A stretch of 64,000 nt of DNA, taken from RGIG9060 sp052173655. GTDB lineage: Bacteria > Spirochaetota > Spirochaetia > Treponematales > Treponemataceae. The stretch spans positions 124,001-188,000 of the forward strand of contig JBQMYD010000002.1 in the NCBI GenBank assembly GCA_052173655.1, read 5' to 3'. Numbering within the stretch: position 1 is the stretch's first letter; every line of letters begins with the position of its first letter. The position numbers were made by a program, and so were the translations under genes. Of the stretch, positions 18,105 to 27,293 are shown in pieces. The notes under the pieces are model-generated. The model made no database searches, was not told the origin of the DNA, and saw only the letters and a list, made by a program, of their open reading frames with translations.

Positions 18105-19793
18105 ATGAAGATTTTTCACGGAACGGCAGCCTCACCCGGTATTGCACAAGGTAATGCGTATATAATCGGACATAAAAAAACTCATACTATTCCGCAAATG
18201 GAAATTGCAGAAAGTGAAAGAGAATCCGGATGGAACAGATTTGAAAAGTCAGTTGCGTCGATTTCAGAATATTATAAAAACTTAATAGACTCTTCAAATA
18301 AAGAACAAGAAAAGGTTGTTCAAACATATCTTTTGATGCTATCCGATGTTGAATTCATCAAGAAAATTAAAAGCGATTACGAAAAATCAAATTTCAATTT
18401 AGAGTATATCATAAAAAAAAATGTGGATGAAAGTGCAAATATCTTGCGTTCACTTGATGACGAATACTTGAGAGAAAGGGCTTATGACATAGAAGATGTG
18501 TTTGAAAAAGTTGTTTTTCACATGCTTGGATATTCTCAAACAGGTATTGAGAATATCCCGGATGGCGTAGTTGTTATTGCTGAAAATCTTACTCCCAGCC
18601 AGTCTATGTCTGTTTTTAAAAAAAATATAAAAGCTCTTATTACGCAAGAAGGCGGAATTTCAAGTCATATTTCGATTCTTGCAAGAACGTATGGTGTTCC
18701 TGCGATTTTTGGAATAAAAGATCCGTGTACAATGACTAAAAACGGTCAGCTTGTTATTGTAGATGCTGTAAAATTATGTGTAATTGTAGAGCCTGACGAG
18801 AAAATTCAGTCCGAATATAAAATAAAATTAAAAGATGAGGAAAAGAAAAAACTTGAATTACTTTCTTTCATAAAACAAAAACCTAGGACAAAAGACGGAA
18901 AACGTATAAAGGTTTTTGCAAACATAGGTTCTGTTGAAGAAGCAAAAATTGCAAAGTCGGAAGGTGCTGACGGTATAGGCTTGTTTAGAACGGAATTTCT
19001 TTTTATGAATGAAAAAGGATCAAAAATTTCCGGAGAAGAAGAGCATTTCAAAGCCTATTCTCAAGTTTTGTCTATTATGGGTTCAAAATCTGTTACAATA
19101 CGTACGTTGGACGTAGGTGGCGATAAAATTATAAACGATATCGGTTCTGACGAAAAAAATCCACTTTTGGGTTGTCGTGCAATAAGGTTTTGTTTAAATC
19201 ACAGAGAAATTTTTAAAACACAATTGCGTTCTCTTTACAGGGCGAGTGTCTACGGAAATTTGAGAATACTTTTGCCGTTGATAACTTCAGTTGAACAAAT
19301 TATCGAAACAAAAAAAATCATAGAGCAAGTAAAGCAAGAGCTTACCGGTGAAGGTATTGCATTTGCAAAGAATATTCCTCTTGGTGTAATGATTGAAACT
19401 CCTGCCGCTGCGGTTTGCAGTGATTTGCTTGCAAAAGAATGTAGTTTTTTTTCAGTAGGTTCAAATGATCTTACTCAATACATACTTGCAGTTGATAGGG
19501 AAAATACAAATGTTTCCGGTATGTATGATGAACTTCATCCTGCAATTATACGAATGATAAAACATACTTTGATAAGTTCTCAACGTGAACATATAGATTT
19601 GTCAGTTTGTGGGGAGATGGCAAGTCGTGAGGAAACCTTAAAAATTCTAATAGGTTTGGGAGTTAGAAATTTGAGTGTAGGCTCTAAGTCAATATCTGAA
19701 GTAAAAAAAATTCTTTCTAAAAATTCGCTAACAGAAATGAAAGAGTTGGTAAAATCAGATTATTTGTGGTGTGGAAAAACCCGAAAAAGGTAA
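18105..19793 (+). CDS. ptsI: Phosphoenolpyruvate-protein phosphotransferase (PTS enzyme I)
   Basis: Enzyme I moves phosphate from PEP to HPr. The phosphohistidine motif GGISSHISILARTYGVPAIFG lies near residue 185. The PEP-binding barrel shows GIGLFRTEFLFM, DVGGDKI, GCRAIRFCL, GVMIETPAA, FFSVGSNDLTQYILAVDR and the near-terminal CGEMASREE. The length of 562 is close to the family norm of 570. No HPr or sugar-specific EII gene lies nearby. Spirochaetes often have partial PTS sets used for regulation, so a regulatory role is possible. It should be transcribed from its own promoter without a leader. Confidence 0.93.
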   Translation: MKIFHGTAASPGIAQGNAYIIGHKKTHTIPQMEIAESERESGWNRFEKSVASISEYYKNLIDSSNKEQEKVVQTYLLMLSDVEFIKKIKSDYEKSNFNLEYIIKKNVDESANILRSLDDEYLRERAYDIEDVFEKVVFHMLGYSQTGIENIPDGVVVIAENLTPSQSMSVFKKNIKALITQEGGISSHISILARTYGVPAIFGIKDPCTMTKNGQLVIVDAVKLCVIVEPDEKIQSEYKIKLKDEEKKKLELLSFIKQKPRTKDGKRIKVFANIGSVEEAKIAKSEGADGIGLFRTEFLFMNEKGSKISGEEEHFKAYSQVLSIMGSKSVTIRTLDVGGDKIINDIGSDEKNPLLGCRAIRFCLNHREIFKTQLRSLYRASVYGNLRILLPLITSVEQIIETKKIIEQVKQELTGEGIAFAKNIPLGVMIETPAAAVCSDLLAKECSFFSVGSNDLTQYILAVDRENTNVSGMYDELHPAIIRMIKHTLISSQREHIDLSVCGEMASREETLKILIGLGVRNLSVGSKSISEVKKILSKNSLTEMKELVKSDYLWCGKTRKR

Positions 19794-19797
19794 ATAC

Positions 19798-21234
19798 GTG
19801 GAAAACAAAAACTTGAATGATACTAAGGATGATGATTTAAAACTGGATTTTGATGATGCAAAAGAATTCGATAGAACAAAACAGTTTTGCAATTTACCTT
19901 TGGTAGTGATTGCAGGTCGTCCTAATGTCGGAAAATCAACACTTTTTAACAGACTGCTCCATAAGAGGAGGGCAATTACGGATCCTACTCCGGGGGTTAC
20001 GCGTGATCCTATTGTGGAAACTGCTTTTATAAATGAAAAACCTGTATGCATAATGGATACCGGCGGTTTTAAGCTGGAGAGAAAACTTGGTACAGCAGAA
20101 GCCGTTATGGATGAATTGGTTGTCAAAAAAACTCTTGAATCCTTGGAAAAAGCTGATACGATTTTATTTTTGCTTGAGGCAGGGCAAATTACCGGTGAAG
20201 ATGAAGATTTTATAAAAATTTTACGCCCATACTGGAATAAAGTTATAGCAGCTGTAAACAAGTGTGAAGGCGGAAGACTTGAAGAAGAAGCATGGAATTT
20301 TATGAAATTCGGCTTTAAGGATTTAATTTTTATCAGTGCAGAACATGGCGACAAAATACCGGAACTTTCAGAGTTGCTTGTGAGCAAGCTTGATTTTTCG
20401 CAAGTAAAAGAGAATGAACAAGTGCGTCCTATAAGAATAGCTATTGTTGGAAAGCCAAATACCGGAAAATCCACTCTTTCAAATCGTCTTACACATACAA
20501 ATGCTTCAATTGTAAGTGATTATGCGGGAACTACACGTGATACCGTTGAGGGAGATTTTGAATATAATGGGCAAAAATTCCATGTTTTGGATACAGCCGG
20601 AATACGACGAAAGGTTAAGGTAAAAGAAGATATAGAATATTATTCTGTAAACAGGGCTATAAAAAGCCTTGATAAAGCTGACGTGGTTTTTCACATGATT
20701 GATGTGCAAGAAGGGCTTTCGGAGCAGGATAAAAAAATTATTTCGCTTGCTTACCGTCGAGGAAGAGGGATAATATTTGTTCTTAATAAATGGGATACTC
20801 AACCTCAGGAAAAAAAAGCTATACGGCAAGCAGAGGAAAATATTAAGATTATGTTTGCTCATATGAGTTTTGCTCCTGTAGTTTGTATTAGTGCCCTTGA
20901 AGGTAAAAATATAAAAATTCTTTTGAATACGGCTTTGGAAGTTTATAAACAACTAAATAAGAAAATAGAAACATCAGTTTTAAATACGGCGTTAAAAGAT
21001 TGGATAGCAGCGTTTCCTCCTCCTGCAAAATTTAGTACGAGTTTTAAAATAAAATATATAGTACAGACCGGTTCAAATCCTGTAGATTTTTTGCTTTTTG
21101 TAACAAAGCCGGATGTCGTTCAAGATTCGTATCTTGCATTTTTGAAAAATAAAATTAGGACTGATTTGGGCTTTGATAAAATTCCGATTCAGTTGGAATT
21201 GAAGGCAAGTCGGCAAAAATGGGAAAAACGGTAG
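19798..21234 (+). CDS. der: Ribosome assembly GTPase Der (EngA)
   Basis: This tandem GTPase helps 50S subunit assembly. Domain 1 has GRPNVGKSTLFNRL, DTGGF and NKCEG; domain 2 has GKPNTGKSTLSNRL, DTAGIRRK and NKWD. A KH-like C-terminal domain follows. The first domain's NKxD motif reads NKCE, with Glu for Asp, which is unusual. The GTG at 19798 is chosen because AAAAAGG lies 7 bases before it and ptsI stops 4 bases upstream. An in-frame GTG at 19771 inside ptsI would add nine residues. About 45 acidic residues precede domain 1, more than in E. coli Der. Confidence 0.93.
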   Translation: MENKNLNDTKDDDLKLDFDDAKEFDRTKQFCNLPLVVIAGRPNVGKSTLFNRLLHKRRAITDPTPGVTRDPIVETAFINEKPVCIMDTGGFKLERKLGTAEAVMDELVVKKTLESLEKADTILFLLEAGQITGEDEDFIKILRPYWNKVIAAVNKCEGGRLEEEAWNFMKFGFKDLIFISAEHGDKIPELSELLVSKLDFSQVKENEQVRPIRIAIVGKPNTGKSTLSNRLTHTNASIVSDYAGTTRDTVEGDFEYNGQKFHVLDTAGIRRKVKVKEDIEYYSVNRAIKSLDKADVVFHMIDVQEGLSEQDKKIISLAYRRGRGIIFVLNKWDTQPQEKKAIRQAEENIKIMFAHMSFAPVVCISALEGKNIKILLNTALEVYKQLNKKIETSVLNTALKDWIAAFPPPAKFSTSFKIKYIVQTGSNPVDFLLFVTKPDVVQDSYLAFLKNKIRTDLGFDKIPIQLELKASRQKWEKR

Positions 21235-21238
21235 GTAA

Positions 21239-21568
21239 ATGGCTTCATTTTCAATTGGCGAAGTTGAAAAGATTTCAGGGGTAAAAGCCCATGTTTTACG
21301 ATATTGGGAAGAGGTTATTCCTTCTATTGCACCTAAGATGACATCGGGTGGGCATAGAGAATACACTCAGCAGGATTTACATACTATTTTGCGTTTGAAA
21401 TATTTAATACAGGAAAAAAAATTTACGATTACCGGTGCCAGAAATCAACTTTTAAAAGAATCTGCACTTGTCGGTGTCGATGAAAAAAATGTCAGTTTAT
21501 ATAATGATATAGTTGAGCTAAAAACTGAACTTTTAGACTTACTTAGATTGGTACAAAAAGATGAATGA
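21239..21568 (+). CDS. MerR-family transcriptional regulator
   Basis: This is a short (109-residue) MerR-type regulator. The winged helix-turn-helix is clear at residues 4-70: FSIGEVEKISGVKAHVLRYW, then SGGHREYTQQDLHTILRLKYL. The C-terminal coiled coil is short and has no obvious metal or drug-binding cysteines. It begins 4 bases after der and overlaps the next gene by 8 bases, so it is part of the ptsI-der operon. Its target and signal are unknown. Similar MerR proteins often sit next to ribosome or housekeeping genes in spirochaetes (inference). Confidence 0.88.
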   Translation: MASFSIGEVEKISGVKAHVLRYWEEVIPSIAPKMTSGGHREYTQQDLHTILRLKYLIQEKKFTITGARNQLLKESALVGVDEKNVSLYNDIVELKTELLDLLRLVQKDE

Positions 21569-22877
21569 ATTTAAAAATATGAATGAACAGGAAAAGAAAG
21601 TTCTTGATAATTTTGATGAAATATTGCAAGGAATAAAAAAACTTTCTAATAAACAGCTTTATTGTCTGCCTCAAAATATAAAAAATCTGAGTCATTTGCT
21701 AACTGATGAAAGAAGTTCTCGTCGTAACGGCTACATGAATGATACTGTTATGTTATTTTCTTACGCTCATTATTTTATGTGGTGGAATTTGTATCGGTTG
21801 GTAAATTTGTTTTTAACTTTTCCTAAAGATGCATTTGATAATTTATCTGACGGAGATTGTTGTTTAGATTTAGGATCAGGGCCGTTAACGGTTATTACGG
21901 CACTGTGGATAAGTCGTCCCGAACTTCGCTCAAAAAAACTTGTATGGTATTGCATGGATATTTCTCAAAATGCGTTAAGCCTTGGAGAGGAAATTTTTTT
22001 GACTGTTGTTGCAAAATTAAAAGCAAACGATTGCTGTAAAACCGATTCCTGTAAATCCTTAGAAGATAGTGAACTTGGTGTAGAGCCATGGAAAATAATT
22101 CGCATAAAAGGTGAATTAGGCACAAAAATTAACAATCAAATAAAATTTCTTACTTGTGCGAATATGTTTAACGAGCTTTACTATGATACAAAAATGCCTT
22201 TAGAAGAAGCTGCAAAGCGTTATACACAGAGTATGCTAAAATATTGCGAACAAGTAAATAGTTCATCAATTTTGGTTGTAGAACCGGCTTTCCCAAGAAG
22301 CAGTCGTTTTGTTTCGCTTACAAGAGATGCTCTTTTACGTAAAAAATATGCTATCATAGCTCCGTGCCTACATTCAAATTCTTGCCCAATGGACGGTCGT
22401 AGAGGCGGAAAGTGGTGTCATTTTGTTTTTGATACAGATCATGCTCCTAAAAAATTGCGACGCCTAAGTGATATAAGTAGTTTATCAAAAGATAGGGCAT
22501 GTGTAAGCTATGTTTTTGCATCAAATTCAAATTGTGATCCTGTGAGCTGTGAAAAAATTTTCTTAGAAGAAAGAAAATTTCAAAAAAAAGGTGATACGAA
22601 AACTGTATCAAAAAGTGCAACAAACGACATAATAAAAGCAATTTCAAAAAAACAAGATAACAATAAAAACGAAAATTTACTTGCAGTTAGAATTACTTCC
22701 GATAAGATTGCATTACCGGGGAAAAGTTTTGGTAAATACGGATGCAGTAAAGAAGGTCTTGTTCTTGTAATCGGCAATTCGGTTTTGAAAGCAAAAAGCG
22801 GAGATGTTGTTTTTGTAAAATATCCTGAAAAAAATAAAATCGACAAAAAAAGCGATGCATTAATAGTAGGCGAATAA
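21561..22877 (+). CDS. Rsm22-like small-subunit methyltransferase-fold protein
   Basis: This 438-residue protein resembles the Rsm22 family, an S-adenosylmethionine-fold group linked to small ribosomal subunit assembly. Seen: DGDCCLDLGSGPLTVITALW near residue 95 (SAM-binding motif I), WYCMDISQNALSLGEE near 130, and the family cysteine cluster SNSCPMDGRRGGKWCHFVF near 275. In mitochondrial homologues such cysteines bind an Fe-S cluster. A beta-rich C-terminal tail (from about 380) may bind RNA. The gene overlaps the MerR gene by 8 bases; an alternative start at 21579 is possible. Confidence 0.82.
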   Translation: MNEFKNMNEQEKKVLDNFDEILQGIKKLSNKQLYCLPQNIKNLSHLLTDERSSRRNGYMNDTVMLFSYAHYFMWWNLYRLVNLFLTFPKDAFDNLSDGDCCLDLGSGPLTVITALWISRPELRSKKLVWYCMDISQNALSLGEEIFLTVVAKLKANDCCKTDSCKSLEDSELGVEPWKIIRIKGELGTKINNQIKFLTCANMFNELYYDTKMPLEEAAKRYTQSMLKYCEQVNSSSILVVEPAFPRSSRFVSLTRDALLRKKYAIIAPCLHSNSCPMDGRRGGKWCHFVFDTDHAPKKLRRLSDISSLSKDRACVSYVFASNSNCDPVSCEKIFLEERKFQKKGDTKTVSKSATNDIIKAISKKQDNNKNENLLAVRITSDKIALPGKSFGKYGCSKEGLVLVIGNSVLKAKSGDVVFVKYPEKNKIDKKSDALIVGE

Positions 22878-22921
22878 AATCTAAAATTAATTTTGCAATT
22901 TTTTATTGTTTATCATCGTTT

Positions 22922-24043
22922 TCATAAAAAAAAGGTTTCTTCACTTGAGGTTTTTAATTTTAATTCTTCGTTTGAAAGAATATCCAAAAGGGTAAAAAAC
23001 ATTATTATAACCAGAGGCCCCAGAATCAACCCGTTCATTCCAAAAAGCTTTATTCCACCTAAAATTGCAAAAAATATTATAAGAGGATGAACTTGAATTC
23101 TGTCCTTTAGAAAAAACGGTCGTAAAAAATTATCCAAAAAACTTACGATAAAGCCGCAAAGTAAAATAAATAAAATTCCTTTCCATACCGAATTTGTAAA
23201 GCAAATTACGATTCCTATCGGTGCCCAAACAATTGCAGCACCTACCATGGGAATGAAAGATGCAAACATGAGTACAACTGAAAAAAGCAGGGCTGAAGGT
23301 ACATTAAATATTTTCATAATTATAAATGAAGATATACCTTGATATAAAGATATCAAAAGGTATCCCGAAGAAAGACCTACAATGACTTGAGTAAATTTTT
23401 TTATTAATTTCGTTGTGTAAAGAGGGTTAATCGGAATTGCTTTTATAAAAAGCTGAGCAAGATATGCACCGTCTAGGTAAAAGAAAAATAATATAAAAAT
23501 TGAAAAAACAAGGGATATTAAAAAATTTCCTGTACTTCCAATAACAGCTTTGCTCCAAATAAAAATTTGAGAACTATATCTTTGGATTAAAGACATAAGG
23601 CTTGATCTTAAATCAAAATCAATCATCCATTCCGTGTCATAATTATGTTTTTGAAGAAAATTTTTTAGCCAAACAGCAAATTCTGAGTTACTCATAAAAT
23701 CAGGTTTTTCCCGAAAAAACTTTTCGGTACTTTCCAAAAAAGATATAAGCTGTGAAATTAGCTTTGAGCCTAAGAAATACAACAAAAAGGCAATAATCAA
23801 AACTGTTCCTATGCTGAAAAGCCCGCTAAAAAGTGTGCGTAAAAAATTAAAATTTTTCTTTTCAGGTTTCAGCTTTGAAATTATCTTTTTATACGCAGGA
23901 TTTAGAATTGTATACAAAAGGGCTGACCATAAAATCACTGCGTAAAAAGGCTTAAAAATCAATATAACTTGAACCAATACCAGTACAAAAAGAGCAAACA
24001 GAAAAATATTTTGCAAGCTGTTTTTATTCGCTTTGAAATTCAT
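22922..24043 (-). CDS. AI-2E family (PF01594-type) permease
   Basis: This is an integral membrane protein of 373 residues with about eight hydrophobic segments. It has the typical early pair (LFALFVLVLVQVILIF and FYAVILWSALLYTIL), a soluble stretch around residues 105-150, and conserved C-terminal helices with FIPMVGAAIVWAPIGI and LGGIKLFGMNGLILGPLVI. Members include TqsA (autoinducer-2 export) and Na+/H+ antiporters, so the substrate cannot be named. It overlaps the upstream acyl-CoA synthetase gene by one base (stop and start share an A), which implies coupled translation. Confidence 0.9.
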   Translation of the reverse strand: MNFKANKNSLQNIFLFALFVLVLVQVILIFKPFYAVILWSALLYTILNPAYKKIISKLKPEKKNFNFLRTLFSGLFSIGTVLIIAFLLYFLGSKLISQLISFLESTEKFFREKPDFMSNSEFAVWLKNFLQKHNYDTEWMIDFDLRSSLMSLIQRYSSQIFIWSKAVIGSTGNFLISLVFSIFILFFFYLDGAYLAQLFIKAIPINPLYTTKLIKKFTQVIVGLSSGYLLISLYQGISSFIIMKIFNVPSALLFSVVLMFASFIPMVGAAIVWAPIGIVICFTNSVWKGILFILLCGFIVSFLDNFLRPFFLKDRIQVHPLIIFFAILGGIKLFGMNGLILGPLVIIMFFTLLDILSNEELKLKTSSEETFFL

Positions 24044-26085
24044 TAATCTTTATGCTCTTTATTGCCCGGAATAACTTTTGAAATCATATTTGCAATGGCA
24101 TGTCCGGCTTCTTTTGCTGCGTTTCCTACCGCTTGTCCTGCAACTAAAGCCGCTTGTCCCGGATTGGAAGGTTCCGGAATTCCAAAAATCTTTCTTATTT
24201 CTTTTGCATATATTTCGGTCAATTTATAACGCATAATTTCCTGTTTTGCACTTAATTCAACACCGACTTCAAAAGGTTTTTTAAGTAAAAAAAAGCTGCA
24301 AATTCTTTCAAAAGGTTTAAAACCATTTTTTGCACAAACCAAAAGATTTATTTCGTTTTCAATAAGTTTGTAAATTTTTTCATGTTCAATTAAGTCTTCG
24401 TAAGTTTGATATGCAATATCGCATGACTTTGCATAGGAAATGATTTCTTCTCTTACGGGAACTATAAGAGCACCAATATTTCTTTGATCTTGACCTACGA
24501 CTACTGCTGTGCTGATATAATGCGATTCCATTATCTTTTGTTCAATAGGGAGAGGTTCTACATTTTCTCCTCCGCGAAGTACAATCGTATCTTTTTTTCT
24601 GCCTTTTAAAACTATTTCGCCGGTAACGGTAAGATATCCGATATCTCCGGTATCAAACCAGCCGTCCTTATCAATTACCTTGGATGTTAAGTCTTCACGT
24701 TTGTAGTAACCTTTCATTACGGTATCACCGCGAACTTGCACCAAGCCTCGCTTTCCTTTTGGAAGAACTTTTTTATTATCGTCAACAATACGAACTTGAA
24801 CATGACGTATAGGGCGTCCTACTGTTCCGAAAATCGGCTTTTTTATTTTACGCACGGCAACTACAGGTGCAGTTTCCGTAAGTCCGTAGCCTTCAACAAC
24901 ATTAATTCCCACTGTCCAGAAAAACTCGTCGATTGCAGGGGGAAGTGCTCCGCCTCCTGCAATACCTGCACGGAATTTTTTTCCCATTTTTGAACGGATT
25001 TTTTTAAAAATCAATTTGTCTCCCAAAAGATAAAAAGGAGCTGTTACAATCCAAGGAATAAACAGAAAAATCCATGCACTGAAAATATAGTCGTATCCCG
25101 TTCTTCCGTTTTGTCTTAATAAAATTCTTGTAATTCTTTTGTGAAATTTTCCTACCGTAACGAAAAACTTAAACGCTTGAAAAGTTGAACCTCCGGTTTT
25201 TTTCATTGCTCTGTAAATTCCATCGTAAAGGGCTTCAAAAACCCTTGGAACTGCAGGGAAAAGTTGAGGATTAAGTTTTTCAAGATCGGAAAGCAAAACT
25301 GAACCTATTGGTTTTGAGTAACAGATTGCTGCTGCTTGAGAAAGGACAACATATTCACATAGGCGTTCAAATGCATGCCAAACCGGAAGCACGCTTATAC
25401 ATTTCTCGCCCGGATAAAAAGACATGTTTTCATTCAATTCATCAAGCTGAGTAATAAAATTTTTATGTGTAAGCATTACTCCTTTAGGCTCCCCGGTAGT
25501 TCCTGAAGTAAAAATAATACTTGCAAGGTCATTTGTATCGCCTTTTTCAATTTCAGCTTCAATTGCACCCGGGTTCTGTTTTCTCCATTCGGCTCCGGAA
25601 CTGATAATTTGATCAAACGGAATCAATCTTAATTTTTTTTCTTTTGCAAGATTTTCTGTGTTTTCATCGATTTTATCAAAAAATATAATCGTTTCAAGAG
25701 TCGGAATTTTCTCCGAAATTGAAATAATTTTTGCGACCTGTGTATTATTTTCAGTAATTACTATTTTACACTCCGCAAATGAAAGAATGTAGGAAAGATC
25801 TTTTGTTGTAGCATCGCAACCTCTTGGAACATCGATTGCCCCTATGGAAAGAAGACCAAGATCGGCGTGTTGCCATTCTTTGCGTGTATCGGAAATTAAG
25901 CCTACATGTTCCCCTCGTTTTAATCCTATTTGTAGTAATCCGGCTCCTACGTCAAGTTGAATTTGGAAAAGCTGTGAATAAGTAATGGCTTCAAATTCAT
26001 CCGAGGAATTTTTTGAATATTGAGCTGCAACATCAGGATGCTTATAGCTCATCACTTTGATAATTTGAGGAAGAGTTTTGAACAT
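24043..26085 (-). CDS. Long-chain acyl-CoA synthetase (AMP-forming)
   Basis: This enzyme activates fatty acids to acyl-CoA through an acyl-adenylate. Seen: TSGTTGEPKGVMLTHKNF near residue 193, VLPVWHAFER near 235, GGALPPAIDEFF near 375, GYGLTETAPV near 395, DGWFDTGDIGYL near 465 and GRKKDTIVLRGGENVEPLPIEQ near 485. The 680-residue length fits the FadD/ACSL group with a C-terminal extension (AALVAGQAVGNAAKEAGHAI), which may be a membrane-associating helix. An AGGAG site precedes the ATG. A perfect 10-base palindrome lies in the upstream gap. Spirochaetes of this type depend on host fatty acids, so the role is probably to use imported ones. Confidence 0.92.
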   Translation of the reverse strand: MFKTLPQIIKVMSYKHPDVAAQYSKNSSDEFEAITYSQLFQIQLDVGAGLLQIGLKRGEHVGLISDTRKEWQHADLGLLSIGAIDVPRGCDATTKDLSYILSFAECKIVITENNTQVAKIISISEKIPTLETIIFFDKIDENTENLAKEKKLRLIPFDQIISSGAEWRKQNPGAIEAEIEKGDTNDLASIIFTSGTTGEPKGVMLTHKNFITQLDELNENMSFYPGEKCISVLPVWHAFERLCEYVVLSQAAAICYSKPIGSVLLSDLEKLNPQLFPAVPRVFEALYDGIYRAMKKTGGSTFQAFKFFVTVGKFHKRITRILLRQNGRTGYDYIFSAWIFLFIPWIVTAPFYLLGDKLIFKKIRSKMGKKFRAGIAGGGALPPAIDEFFWTVGINVVEGYGLTETAPVVAVRKIKKPIFGTVGRPIRHVQVRIVDDNKKVLPKGKRGLVQVRGDTVMKGYYKREDLTSKVIDKDGWFDTGDIGYLTVTGEIVLKGRKKDTIVLRGGENVEPLPIEQKIMESHYISTAVVVGQDQRNIGALIVPVREEIISYAKSCDIAYQTYEDLIEHEKIYKLIENEINLLVCAKNGFKPFERICSFFLLKKPFEVGVELSAKQEIMRYKLTEIYAKEIRKIFGIPEPSNPGQAALVAGQAVGNAAKEAGHAIANMISKVIPGNKEHKD

Positions 26086-26139
26086 ACGACAATCTCCTAT
26101 AGATCGAGTTTTTTATCTACAAATCTTCATCTTACTACG

Positions 26140-26166
26140 AAGACATAAATTTTATGTCTTTGTCAA
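26140..26166 (-). promoter_or_regulatory. Perfect palindrome with adjacent -35 box upstream of the acyl-CoA synthetase gene
   Basis: AAGACATAAA (26140-26149) and TTTATGTCTT (26151-26160) form a perfect 10-base inverted repeat around one base. On the minus strand TTGACA (plus 26161-26166) abuts it. No good -10 was found at 17 bases. It could be an operator or the end hairpin of the PI-PLC transcript. The rest of the 117-base gap shows nothing else. Confidence 0.45.
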
Positions 26167-26202
26167 GTAGGAGTGTAACACATTAATTTTTTTGCAGAAT
26201 TA

Positions 26203-27240
26203 TTAAAAATTTGTCATATAAATTTTTTGAGCAAGTTCTTCTACTGCAAAATCAAGTATTACCCAACCGTTGCGTTTCACGTTAGAAAAATCGTATTTCC
26301 AAAATCGCTCATTCAGTGGAAGTGCATATTTTATAGGATGTCCGAATTTCGTATTACCGTTAGTACTTAAAAAGTTTATATAAATCGCATCGGCCTGATT
26401 ATCGTTGTCTGTAGCTTCAACTGAAGTTAAAAAAGCTGTCCATTTATCTTCGATATCGTATTTGAACCTGTCTTGAACTACGAGAGGACTTCCATTTTCC
26501 TGCATGTTCAATTCGTAAGAAACCGGAACAATGTCTCGGTTCGGTTGATCTATCCAAACTAAATTAAGACCTGCATTTTCTATAGCAGCTTCATTTTGAA
26601 ATCTACGTGCAAGAATAATTTTTCCTCTGACATCTTTTAATTCGGGAATTTTATTTTCAAGATACCAAAGTTCCGGATTTTTGTTGATGTATGAAAATAA
26701 AAGGTTTTGAAAATCTGTAACGGATTCTGAACCGTATTCTTGCTTTACGCAAAAAACTATGGATTCGCTTTGATTGTCTTTTAAGAAAGAATAGCACTGT
26801 TCCAAAACAGAATCCAAATAAAGGAGCGGTGCCGATTTTTGCCAGCTTGTTTTACAGTTTGTAAAGCCGTGCATCAATTTAAGTTTTTGTGTCCCGTCTT
26901 CAAGATTTTCAATTCCAAGTCGGATATCAAGATAACGGTATCCGTTTTCAAGTTGGTTCTTTATGCTCTTTGTTTGACATCTTGCAAAATAAGCAAGCTG
27001 CACATATTCAGATGCACTGTCATGAGTTCCCGGTAAATTTATTTTATTTATGGTAATGCTATCATCCAAATTAGTCATCCAATTTGAAGAATTGTAAGAA
27101 TTTTCATAAGTTCCGTAATTTTTACTGTTACCGGAAAAAATAGGTGTAACAAAGAAAACCGTGATAAAAGTTAAAACTAATATAACTAAAATACATAGAA
27201 TAATTCCAAGAATCTGAAATCCTTTTTTGCAGTTTGACAT
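26203..27240 (-). CDS. Membrane-anchored phosphatidylinositol-specific phospholipase C-like protein
   Basis: This is a 345-residue protein with an N-terminal membrane helix (residues 9-31) and a PI-PLC X domain outside the cytoplasm. The catalytic pattern is present: H73 in LPGTHDSAS, D105 and R107 in DIRL, and H124 in MHGF, matching the His-Asp/Arg-His set of Bacillus PI-PLC. The C-terminal region has VDQPNRD-like and NFLSTNG segments typical of bacterial members. Bacterial PI-PLCs cut phosphatidylinositol or GPI anchors; here the helix suggests it stays on the cell surface or inner membrane. Substrate is inferred. It has its own well-formed promoter overlapping an inverted repeat. Confidence 0.85.
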   Translation of the reverse strand: MSNCKKGFQILGIILCILVILVLTFITVFFVTPIFSGNSKNYGTYENSYNSSNWMTNLDDSITINKINLPGTHDSASEYVQLAYFARCQTKSIKNQLENGYRYLDIRLGIENLEDGTQKLKLMHGFTNCKTSWQKSAPLLYLDSVLEQCYSFLKDNQSESIVFCVKQEYGSESVTDFQNLLFSYINKNPELWYLENKIPELKDVRGKIILARRFQNEAAIENAGLNLVWIDQPNRDIVPVSYELNMQENGSPLVVQDRFKYDIEDKWTAFLTSVEATDNDNQADAIYINFLSTNGNTKFGHPIKYALPLNERFWKYDFSNVKRNGWVILDFAVEELAQKIYMTNF

Positions 27241-27264
27241 AATACCTCCAAAATTTTATAGGAT

Positions 27265-27293
27265 ATTATAACACTAAAGCTTAAATATGTAAA
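27265..27293 (-). promoter_or_regulatory. Promoter of the PI-PLC gene
   Basis: On the minus strand TTTACA (27288-27293), a 17-base spacer and TATAAT (27265-27270). The spacer is occupied by one arm of a long inverted repeat, so a bound protein would block RNA polymerase. GGAGG precedes the ATG. Confidence 0.7.

Noticed and set aside
19755..20474. 239-codon open frame antisense to der
   Set aside because: It is rich in Ser and Phe, has no known motif, and lies wholly opposite a well-defined GTPase gene. A compositional shadow.
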